From contig NZ_JABFCN010000009.1 of NCBI RefSeq assembly GCF_013087515.1, positions 1 through 64,000 on the forward strand: a stretch of 64,000 bases of DNA, written 5' to 3'. The notes beneath the pieces were generated by a model, which was not told the origin of the DNA, searched no databases, and was given only the letters and a program-made list of their open reading frames with translations. The stretch comes from Rhizobium sophorae. GTDB lineage: Bacteria; Pseudomonadota; Alphaproteobacteria; Rhizobiales; Rhizobiaceae. The first letter of the stretch is position 1, and each line of letters begins with the position of its first letter. The position numbers and the translations under genes were made by a program. This document shows positions 39,395 to 46,700 of the stretch, one piece after another.

Positions 39395-40834
39395 TCAGCT
39401 CCTTGCAAGTTCCTCGAGCCGGGCGTTTGCGCGCACCAGTGGCTCGGACAGTTCGAAATTGGCGCCGGCGACCGCATCGCCGATGATGACCATGACAGGC
39501 CCGGTCAACTCGTCGCGGTGCTGCAGATCGGGCAGATCGGCAAGCGTGCCATGCAGCAGGCGGCGCTCAGCGCGGCTGGCATTTTCGATGACGGCGACGG
39601 TGGTTTCCGCAGGAATGCCCGCCTGCATCAGCCGCTCGGCAACGGAGGCAGCGACCGTGCGGCCCATATAGACGGCGATCGTCGCGCCGGAAACGGCAAG
39701 GCTTGCCCAATCGGGCAGCACGTCGCCTGTAAGATCATGGCCGGTGGTGAAGACCAGCGAGGAGGCGACGCCGCGCAGTGTCAGCGGCAGCTCGAAATCG
39801 GCAGCGGCGGCGAAGGCCGAGGTGATGCCAGGCACGACCTCATAGGTGACGCCGGCAGCGCGCAGTGCCGCCATCTCTTCCCCTGCCCGGCCATAGACCA
39901 GGGGATCGCCGGATTTCAGGCGGACGACGCGCTTGCCCTGACGGCCGAGATCGACCAGCAGGTCGTTGATCTCTTCCTGGGACTTCGAGTGGCAGCCCTT
40001 GCGCTTGCCGACGGAAAGCCGTTCGGCATCACGGCGGCCCATATCGACGATCGCCTGCGGCACCAGCGCATCATAGACGATGACATCGGCTTCCATCATT
40101 ACGCGCTGGGCGCGCAACGTCAGCAGATCCTCGGCACCCGGACCGGCGCCGACCAGCCAGACATGGCCGGCGACCTTGTCCATCGCATGCAGCAGCCGGT
40201 CGGCGGCATGACGAGCCTGCGGCAGGTTGCCGTTGGCGACCGCATCGGCAACGGCACCGGAAAAGAAACGGCGCCAGAAGACCCGGCGGGAGACGCCTCT
40301 GGGAATCAGTTGTTCGACGGCCTTGCGGTAGCTCGTCGCCAGCCCGGCAAGGCGGCCGAGCGAGGGCGAAAGAAGCTGGTCGATCTGCGCGCGGATCATC
40401 TGCGCCAGAACCGGCCCCGCCCCTTCGGTGCCGATCGCAACGGCGACGGGCGCGCGGTTGACCAGCGCCGGCGTGAAGAAATCGCAGTAATCGGGCTGAT
40501 CGACGGCATTGGCCGGAATTCTGGCGGCACGCGCAGCGTCGACGATGCTGCGGTCGTCGGCTTCATTGCCGGTTGCGGCGAAGACGAGCGCTGAACCCTC
40601 GACCTGTTCGGCGGAGAAGGCAGCGCGCACGGTCTCGATACGGTTGGCAATCAGGAAGGCGTGGTAATCGGCTTCCGGCCGGTCGGCATAGGCGACAATC
40701 CGGGCCTTTGTGTTCAGCAGCAGCCGCACCTTGGCGAAAGCTTCGTCGCCATTGCCGAAGACAGCCGTCTTCTGGCCTTCCACGCGAAAGAAGGCGGGAA
40801 ATACCGAAAGCTGTTCAGTCTTGGGAGGCATCAT
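39395..40834 (-). CDS. cysG: Siroheme synthase (uroporphyrinogen methyltransferase/dehydrogenase/ferrochelatase)
   Basis: A 479-residue trifunctional enzyme. The N-terminal ~210 residues are the NAD-binding precorrin-2 dehydrogenase/ferrochelatase half (VFGNGDEAFAKVRLLL). The C-terminal half is SAM-dependent uroporphyrinogen III methyltransferase, with VGAGPGAEDLLTLRA near 228-242, YDALVP, RLKSGDPLVYGRAGEE near 322-337 and EVVPGITSA. It makes siroheme for the sulfite reductase of the same operon. Two adjacent ATGs (40834, 40831) are possible starts. First gene of the sulfur operon, with about 265 bases of upstream region shared with the divergent deaminase. Confidence 0.93.
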   Translation of the reverse strand: MMPPKTEQLSVFPAFFRVEGQKTAVFGNGDEAFAKVRLLLNTKARIVAYADRPEADYHAFLIANRIETVRAAFSAEQVEGSALVFAATGNEADDRSIVDAARAARIPANAVDQPDYCDFFTPALVNRAPVAVAIGTEGAGPVLAQMIRAQIDQLLSPSLGRLAGLATSYRKAVEQLIPRGVSRRVFWRRFFSGAVADAVANGNLPQARHAADRLLHAMDKVAGHVWLVGAGPGAEDLLTLRAQRVMMEADVIVYDALVPQAIVDMGRRDAERLSVGKRKGCHSKSQEEINDLLVDLGRQGKRVVRLKSGDPLVYGRAGEEMAALRAAGVTYEVVPGITSAFAAAADFELPLTLRGVASSLVFTTGHDLTGDVLPDWASLAVSGATIAVYMGRTVAASVAERLMQAGIPAETTVAVIENASRAERRLLHGTLADLPDLQHRDELTGPVMVIIGDAVAGANFELSEPLVRANARLEELARS

Positions 40835-41099
40835 CAATCCACTTCGAAGTTGCCGGAATATGCCCTTGATCGACAAGGGATTGAAGGAACAGAAATTCGA
40901 AAGCCCAAGCAAGCAGGTATTCTTTTGCTCGTGCCGTCAGTGATTTGAGAAAAGTCACCCGTGCTGCCAAAAAGCCGCATATTCTCAGCCCGCTTGCTGC
41001 AGTGCAGTATAAAGCCTGTGACAAAAGACGTCCACCGATGCTTCACGCATTTCACTCGCGCCGCCAAGGCGATAGACTGAGGAAAACTGGAGGGCCTTC

Positions 41100-41687
41100 A
41101 TGCCTGATAAGACCATTGCCTCCCGCCTGCTTCAGGTCATGGAAGACGATATCCTGCCGCTGACCGAGCGTGGCGTTTCGCTTGGCAACAAGGTGTTCGG
41201 TGCGGCGATCTTAAGGAAATCCGATCTTTCGCTTGTCGTCGCCGAGACAAATAACGAGCTGGAGAATCCGCTCTGGCACGGCGAGGTGCATACGCTGAAG
41301 CGTTTCTACGAGCTGGGCGACAAGCCGTCGACCAAGGATCTGATCTTCCTGTCGACGCACGAACCCTGCACGATGTGCATGTCGGCGATCACCTGGGCGG
41401 GATTCGACAATTTCTACTATTTTTTCAGCCACGAGGATTCCCGCGACGCCTTCGCCATTCCGCACGACCTGAAAATCCTGAAGGAGGTCTTCGGGCTTGA
41501 ACCCGGCGGCTACCGCAGGCAAAACGCCTTCTGGAACAGCTTTGCCATCGCCGATCTCGTCGAGACCGAAGAGGCTCAGCTGAAGACCGCGCTGAAGACG
41601 CAGACCGCCCGCATCAAGGCGCGCTACGACGCGCTGTCGACCAGCTACCAGTCGTCGAAGAGCGTCAACGACATTCCATTGAACTGA
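41100..41687 (+). CDS. Nucleoside/cytidine-type deaminase
   Basis: A 195-residue zinc deaminase. The catalytic HGE is in LWHGEVHTL (about 59-67) and the zinc cysteines in THEPCTMCMSA (about 81-91). Relatives deaminate free cytosine, guanine or other bases rather than tRNA, but the exact substrate cannot be assigned. TGGAGG precedes the ATG. The last codons run into a 15-bp tandem repeat that also supplies the stop codon. It is 66 bases upstream of mazG, another nucleotide-pool enzyme, in the same direction. Confidence 0.85.
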   Translation: MPDKTIASRLLQVMEDDILPLTERGVSLGNKVFGAAILRKSDLSLVVAETNNELENPLWHGEVHTLKRFYELGDKPSTKDLIFLSTHEPCTMCMSAITWAGFDNFYYFFSHEDSRDAFAIPHDLKILKEVFGLEPGGYRRQNAFWNSFAIADLVETEEAQLKTALKTQTARIKARYDALSTSYQSSKSVNDIPLN

Positions 41688-41749
41688 GGGCCATTGAACT
41701 GAGGGCCATTGAACTGAGGGCCTCTCAACTGAAGCCTGCTGAACCGAGG
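41676..41749 (+). repeat. 15-bp tandem repeat at a stop codon
   Basis: Three perfect units CCATTGAACTGAGGG (41676-41720) are followed by two diverged units up to about 41749. The first unit contains the final codons and TGA stop of the deaminase gene; the next units repeat that stop in frame. Confidence 0.85.
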
Positions 41750-41753
41750 CAAC

Positions 41754-42599
41754 ATGCAACCTTCCAAAGACATTTCGCGGCTGATCGAGATCATGGCGGC
41801 GCTACGCCATCCCGAAACCGGCTGCCCCTGGGACATCGAACAGAACTTCGAGACGATCAAGCCCTATACGATCGAGGAGGCCTATGAGGTCTCCGATGCG
41901 ATCGAGCGCGGCGATATGGACGACCTCTGCGACGAACTGGGCGACCTGCTGTTGCAGGTGGTCTTTCACGCCCGCATGGCCGAGGAGGCCGGCGAATTTT
42001 CCTTCGGCGACGTGGTCAACGCCATCACCACCAAGATGATCCGCCGCCACCCGCACGTCTTTGCCCGCTCGGCGGCGGATACGCCAGACGCGGTCAAGAG
42101 ACAATGGGACGAGATCAAGCAGGCGGAGAAACGCGAGCGCGCTGAGCGGCGGTCACGGCGCGGCATCACCGAGGACTTCAACAGTGGCTTCCTCGGTTCC
42201 GTGCAGCGCAGCTTCCCGGCCTTGACGGAAGCCTTGAAGTTGCAGGAACGCGCCGCCAAGGTCGGCTTCGACTGGTCAGCGCCAGAGCCGATCCTCGACA
42301 AGATCGAGGAGGAAATCGGTGAATTGCGGGCGGCACTCAGGGAAGGCGATCAGGCAAAGGTCAGCGACGAACTCGGAGACCTGATCTTCGCCGTCGTCAA
42401 TATCGGGCGGCATGTGAAGGCGGATCCGGAGCAAGCAGTGCGGGGAACGAATACGAAATTCCGTCGTCGCTTCAGCCATATAGAACAGGTTCTTGAAGCA
42501 GAAGGCGAGACGCTGGAAGACGCGACGCTGGAGCGGATGGAGGAAATCTGGCAGGCGGCGAAGGCGATCGAGCGGGCTGTGACATCGGGGGTTGAGTAA
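41754..42599 (+). CDS. mazG: Nucleoside triphosphate pyrophosphohydrolase MazG
   Basis: A 281-residue protein with two all-alpha MazG domains. The first has EEAYEVSDAIERGD with DELGDLLLQVVFHARMA (about 42-80); the second has EEIGELRAALREGD with DELGDLIFAVVNIGRH (about 183-222), each giving the ExxE...ExxD magnesium site. It hydrolyses NTPs to NMP and pyrophosphate, cleaning the nucleotide pool and affecting ppGpp levels. GAGGCAAC stands before the ATG. It is convergent with hflX, a GC-rich hairpin between them. Confidence 0.94.
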   Translation: MQPSKDISRLIEIMAALRHPETGCPWDIEQNFETIKPYTIEEAYEVSDAIERGDMDDLCDELGDLLLQVVFHARMAEEAGEFSFGDVVNAITTKMIRRHPHVFARSAADTPDAVKRQWDEIKQAEKRERAERRSRRGITEDFNSGFLGSVQRSFPALTEALKLQERAAKVGFDWSAPEPILDKIEEEIGELRAALREGDQAKVSDELGDLIFAVVNIGRHVKADPEQAVRGTNTKFRRRFSHIEQVLEAEGETLEDATLERMEEIWQAAKAIERAVTSGVE

Positions 42600-42617
42600 G
42601 CGGAACGTTGCCACATC

Positions 42618-42644
42618 TCCCTTTTCCCCGGCGGGGAGAAGGGA
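42618..42644. terminator. GC-rich hairpin between convergent mazG and hflX
   Basis: TCCCTTTTCCCC and GGGGAGAAGGGA form a 12-base stem with one mismatch and a three-base loop midway between the two stop codons. No U-tail is seen in either direction. The sequence CGGCGGGGAGAAGGG also matches part of the rhizobial mosaic repeat family. Confidence 0.5.
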
Positions 42645-42649
42645 ATGCC

Positions 42650-43975
42650 TTACCGCTCCCAATCTTCCTTTGAAGATTTCTGTCCGTTGCCGATGCGGCG
42701 TTCCAGTTCGGTTGCCTCGGTTTCGGACAGGCGCAGATCGAGCGTGATCGTGCCGTCCTCATTATCTTCGCGGCTGTCGACGATCGCGTGATCGTAAAGC
42801 CAGGGTAGCAGCGCCAGCTTGTCGACCGGAAGGCGGATCGTTGCAACGGTCATCACGCCTGACAGTCTGCGGCTGATCTCTTCCATCAGCGTGTCAACGC
42901 CCTCGCCGCTGACAGCGGAAACCGCCACCACGTTGCTGGCGCCGGCCGATTTCTGCACCATGGTGTCGTGCACCTCGGGCTCCAGCCGGTCGATCTTGTT
43001 CCAGACCTCGATCAGGCGTTTTTCGGCTTCGGCCTCGTCGATGCCGAGATCGTTCAGGATGCGCATCACGTCGGAGCTCTGCGCCTGGTTGTCGGCATCG
43101 GACATGTCGCGGACATGCAGGATGAGATCGGCTTCCAGCACCTCTTCCAGCGTCGCCCGGAAGGCGGCGACCAGATGGGTCGGCAGGTCGGAGATGAAGC
43201 CGACGGTGTCGGACAGGATGACGGTGCGGCCGTGCGGCAGTTTCATGCGCCGAAGCGTCGGGTCGAGCGTCGCAAAGAGCATGTCTTCGGCCAGCACGCC
43301 GGCGCCGGTGATGCGGTTGAACAGCGTCGACTTGCCGGCATTGGTATAACCGACCAGCGCCACGATCGGGTGCGGCACCTTGCGGCGCTTGGCGCGGTGG
43401 AGCTGGCGGGTGCGCACGACCTGCTCCAGCTCGCGTTCGAGCTTGATGATGCGGTCCTGCAGCATCCGCCGGTCGGCTTCGATCTGGGTTTCGCCGGGGC
43501 CGCCCATGAAGCCGCCGCCGCCGCGCTGGCGTTCAAGGTGGGTCCAGCTTCGGACCAGGCGGCCCTTCTGATAATTCAGATGGGCGAGATCGACCTGCAG
43601 CGTGCCTTCCTTGGTGGAGGCGCGGCGGCCGAAGATTTCGAGGATGAGGCCCGTCCGGTCGATGACCTTGGCGTTCCATTCCTTTTCGAGGTTGCGTTGC
43701 TGCACCGGCGTCAGCGGATGATCGACGATGACAAGACCGGAATCGCGCTCGTCGAGCAGCGCCTTGATCTCCTCGATCTTGCCGGTGCCGAGCAGTGTGG
43801 CCGGTCTCGGGTCATTGACCGGGACGATCTGGCCATTGACGACATCGAGGTCGATCGCCTGGGCAAGGCCGGTCGCCTCTTCGAGCCGGCTTTCCGGCGT
43901 GCGGGTCGAGGCCGATTCGCTTTGGCCGCCGCGACTGCGCGATTTCAGAACCGGCACGACGACAGTCGCGCGCAT
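42650..43975 (-). CDS. hflX: GTPase HflX
   Basis: A 441-residue ribosome-associated GTPase. The HflX-specific N-terminal domain ends in RGGGGFMGGPGETQIE (about 151-166); a coiled-coil follows, then the G domain with G1 GYTNAGKS (209-216), G3 DTVGF and G4 NKID. HflX splits stalled ribosomes under stress. The ATG at 43975 is used. The frame stays open upstream with apparently coding sequence (STRDTKNDSIIPEAAKHRDD) and no ATG/GTG/TTG, so an ATT start near 44040 behind AGGA is possible. It follows hfq, the classical hfq-hflX arrangement. Confidence 0.93.
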   Translation of the reverse strand: MRATVVVPVLKSRSRGGQSESASTRTPESRLEEATGLAQAIDLDVVNGQIVPVNDPRPATLLGTGKIEEIKALLDERDSGLVIVDHPLTPVQQRNLEKEWNAKVIDRTGLILEIFGRRASTKEGTLQVDLAHLNYQKGRLVRSWTHLERQRGGGGFMGGPGETQIEADRRMLQDRIIKLERELEQVVRTRQLHRAKRRKVPHPIVALVGYTNAGKSTLFNRITGAGVLAEDMLFATLDPTLRRMKLPHGRTVILSDTVGFISDLPTHLVAAFRATLEEVLEADLILHVRDMSDADNQAQSSDVMRILNDLGIDEAEAEKRLIEVWNKIDRLEPEVHDTMVQKSAGASNVVAVSAVSGEGVDTLMEEISRRLSGVMTVATIRLPVDKLALLPWLYDHAIVDSREDNEDGTITLDLRLSETEATELERRIGNGQKSSKEDWER

Positions 43976-44052
43976 GTCGTCCCTGTGCTTGGCGGCTTCA
44001 GGGATGATCGAATCGTTCTTGGTATCGCGTGTCGAAATGACGGCTGATCCTG

Positions 44053-44295
44053 TTAGGACGCTGCTTCTTCGCTCTCGAACATCTGCATGGGTTGGCCCGG
44101 CATGATCGTCGAGATCGCATGCTTATACACGAGCTGCGAATGGCCGTCACGGCGAAGAAGAACACAGAAATTGTCAAAAGACGTAACAACGCCCGTGAGT
44201 TTCACGCCGTTGATCAGAAAGATTGTCAGGGAAATCTTTTGCTTGCGAACAGTATTGAGAAATAAGTCCTGAAGATTCTGAGAACGTTCCGCCAT
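44053..44295 (-). CDS. hfq: RNA chaperone Hfq
   Basis: An 80-residue Sm-like protein of the compact alphaproteobacterial type: Sm1 from [14 protein letters not shown] to FDNFCVLL (distal/proximal RNA faces, with the QNLQDLFLN proximal pocket) and Sm2 with [10 protein letters not shown] (the YKH motif). The ring-shaped hexamer pairs small RNAs with mRNAs and in rhizobia influences nitrogen fixation regulation. The start at 44295 is typical; a 17-residue upstream extension is rejected. hflX follows downstream. Confidence 0.97.
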
Positions 44296-44407
44296 CGCGC
44301 CGCTTCTTTCTTTATTGCCGACCTGATCTGGCCGGTAGAATATCAATCAACCTCACCATGCGAAGACCGGTGGCATCCTCATTCCACCTGTCCAGCAAAT
44401 CTTGGTA

Positions 44408-45271
44408 TCAAATCGCAATCTTTTCCGCAACGTCGAAAAAGGCCTCGCGGACTTTCTGCGAAACGCTGCCCGGATGGCCGTTGGCAATGGGCTGGCCATC
44501 GACGGAAACGACCGGAAAACAAATGCTTGTGGCTGCAGTGAGGAAGACCTCGCGGGCTGCGAGCATCTCCGAAACGGAGAAATTCCGCTCCGCGATACTC
44601 AACCCCAGCTTGGCTCCGACATCCATCAGAGTGGTGCGGGTAATGCCGCGCAGAATGCCGTGTTCGGCCGGTGGCGTCACCAGCGTTCCGTCCGGATCGA
44701 CGATCCAGACATTGGTCGCCGCCCCTTCCTTCACCATGCCGTCGCCATCGACATAGATCGCTTCCTGGGCGCCGGCCTCCTTGGCCTGCTGGCGGGCCAT
44801 GGCATTCGGCAGCAGGCCGACGGACTTGATGTCGACGCGGTCCCAGCGATTGTCGACAAGGGTGATCGCCTTGATGCCGTTGGCGTTCTTGGCGGCGATG
44901 ATCCTGGCATCGGTGCTCTTGGCGGTGATCACCAGAGAGGGCGGCGTACCCTCGGCCGGAAAGACATGATCGCGGCGGGCGACGCCGCGCGTCACCTGCA
45001 TGTAAAAAAGCCCGTTGCGGACATGGTTGCGGCGCAGCGTCTCGCGAATGACCTGCGTCAGTGCCGCCCGGCCCATCGGCCAGGCGATGCGCAACTCACT
45101 AAGCGATCGGTCGAGACGGTTCAGATGGCGCGTGAGGTCGACGATATAGTCGTGGCGCACTTCGCAGACCTCGTAGACGCCATCGGCAAACTGGTAGCCG
45201 CGATCCTCGATATGCACGCTGGCATCGGAATGCTTGACGTAACGGCCATTCACATAGGCAATTCTCGGCAT
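44408..45271 (-). CDS. Class IV aminotransferase (D-amino-acid transaminase-like)
   Basis: A 287-residue PLP enzyme of fold type IV: YVNGRYVKHSDASVHIEDRGYQ at the N-terminus, the PLP Lys in DIKSVGLLPN (about K150), the conserved Glu in VKEGAATNVW (about 182) and the LRGITR phosphate loop near 215. The DRGYQFADGVYE segment matches D-alanine transaminases more than branched-chain ones. It makes or removes D-amino acids for cell-wall synthesis. It sits between ntrX and hfq on the same strand, the order I know from other rhizobial chromosomes. Confidence 0.88.
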   Translation of the reverse strand: MPRIAYVNGRYVKHSDASVHIEDRGYQFADGVYEVCEVRHDYIVDLTRHLNRLDRSLSELRIAWPMGRAALTQVIRETLRRNHVRNGLFYMQVTRGVARRDHVFPAEGTPPSLVITAKSTDARIIAAKNANGIKAITLVDNRWDRVDIKSVGLLPNAMARQQAKEAGAQEAIYVDGDGMVKEGAATNVWIVDPDGTLVTPPAEHGILRGITRTTLMDVGAKLGLSIAERNFSVSEMLAAREVFLTAATSICFPVVSVDGQPIANGHPGSVSQKVREAFFDVAEKIAI

Positions 45272-45335
45272 GGGAAACCTGGTCTTCCGGGAAGCAATAT
45301 GGGACGCGGCGCGGCATCGGTCGCGCCGGAAACGA

Positions 45336-46700
45336 TCAGACGCCGAGCGACTTCAGCTTGCGGTGTAGCGCCGAACGCTCCATGCCGACGAATTCCGCGG
45401 TGCGCGAGATATTGCCGCCGAAGCGGTTGATCTGGGCGATCAGATAATCCTTCTCGAACATCTCGCGGGCTTCGCGCAGCGGCAGCGTCATGATGTGATA
45501 GTCGTTCTTGGCGGACACCTTCGGCAGCATGTCGCCAAGATCGGTTGGCAGCATGTCGGCCGTGATCGGCGCATCGGGGCCGTCGGTGCGGGCAAGGATC
45601 ATCAGCCGCTCGATATTGTTGCGCAGCTGGCGGATGTTGCCGGGCCAGTCATGCGCCTGCAGCACCGCCATGGCGTCGTCGCCGATGCGGCGCGGACGGA
45701 TGCCGGCCTGCTCCGATATCTGGCGCATCAGCTGATCGACGAGGAAGGGAATGTCCTCGCGCCGTTCGGCCAGTGCGGGCACACGCACCGGCACGACGGC
45801 AAGGCGATGGTAGAGATCCTCGCGGAACCATCCTTCGGCGATGCGGCTTTCGAGATTATAGGCGGTCGAGGAGATGATGCGGACATCGACCTTGACGCGC
45901 TTGGAACCGCCGACCCGCTCGAACTGCTGATCGACCAGCACGCGCAGGATCTTGTTCTGCGTCTCGCGCGGCATTTCGCCGACTTCGTCGAGATAGAGGA
46001 TGCCGCGATGAGCTTCCTCGAGCGCGCCGATCTTGCGCGCTTGGCCGGGTGTGCCCTCGGTGCCGAACAGCGCCACTTCCATGCGTTCGGGCGTGATGTT
46101 GGCGGCGTTGATCGCAACGAAGGGGCCGTTGGCGCGGGCCGACTTCTTGTGGATCATCCGCGCCACCAGCTCCTTGCCGGAGCCGGAGGCGCCGAGGATC
46201 ATGATGCGGCTGTTGGTCGGCGCAATCTTCTCGATCGTCTGGCGCAGCTGCGAAACGGCGACCGAGGTGCCGATCAGCTCCAGCGCGTCGCCGGTGCGGC
46301 GCTTCAGATCTGAGACCTCGCGCTTCAGCTTGGAATTCTCCAGCGCGCGTTCGGCGATCAGGATCAGCCGGTCGGCCTTGAAGGGCTTCTCAATGAAATC
46401 GAAGGCGCCGCGCTTGATCGCCGAGACGGCGGTCTCGATGTTGCCATGGCCGGAGATCATCACGACGGGCAATTCCGGATGGCGGGTCTTGATCTCGTCG
46501 AGCAGCGACAGACCATCGAGCTTGCTGCCCTGCATCCAGATATCGAGGAAGATCAGCCGCGGCACACGATCGGAAATCGCCGCCAGTGCGCTGTCGCTGT
46601 CATGGGCCGTGCGCGTCTCGTGTCCCTCGTCCGAGAGAATGCCGGAAACGATCTCGCGAATATCGTGCTCATCGTCGACGACGAGAATATCAGAGGCCAT
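45336..46700 (-). CDS. ntrX: Nitrogen regulation response regulator NtrX
   Basis: A 454-residue response regulator: receiver domain with phospho-acceptor Asp near D53 (FLDIWMQG), an AAA+ domain with Walker A GASGSGKE, and a Fis-type HTH at the C-terminus (NISRTAEFVGMERSALHRKL). The GAFTGA loop used to contact sigma-54 is replaced by GTPGQARKIGA, as in NtrX proteins that act with sigma-70. The start at 46700 follows AAGGAAA and overlaps the ntrY end by 11 bases. With NtrY it controls nitrate use, redox and cell-envelope functions in alphaproteobacteria. Confidence 0.95.
   Translation of the reverse strand: MASDILVVDDEHDIREIVSGILSDEGHETRTAHDSDSALAAISDRVPRLIFLDIWMQGSKLDGLSLLDEIKTRHPELPVVMISGHGNIETAVSAIKRGAFDFIEKPFKADRLILIAERALENSKLKREVSDLKRRTGDALELIGTSVAVSQLRQTIEKIAPTNSRIMILGASGSGKELVARMIHKKSARANGPFVAINAANITPERMEVALFGTEGTPGQARKIGALEEAHRGILYLDEVGEMPRETQNKILRVLVDQQFERVGGSKRVKVDVRIISSTAYNLESRIAEGWFREDLYHRLAVVPVRVPALAERREDIPFLVDQLMRQISEQAGIRPRRIGDDAMAVLQAHDWPGNIRQLRNNIERLMILARTDGPDAPITADMLPTDLGDMLPKVSAKNDYHIMTLPLREAREMFEKDYLIAQINRFGGNISRTAEFVGMERSALHRKLKSLGV

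Noticed and set aside
41676..41749. Tandem repeats considered as CRISPR array
   Set aside because: Units are contiguous 15-mers without spacers, and no cas genes are present.
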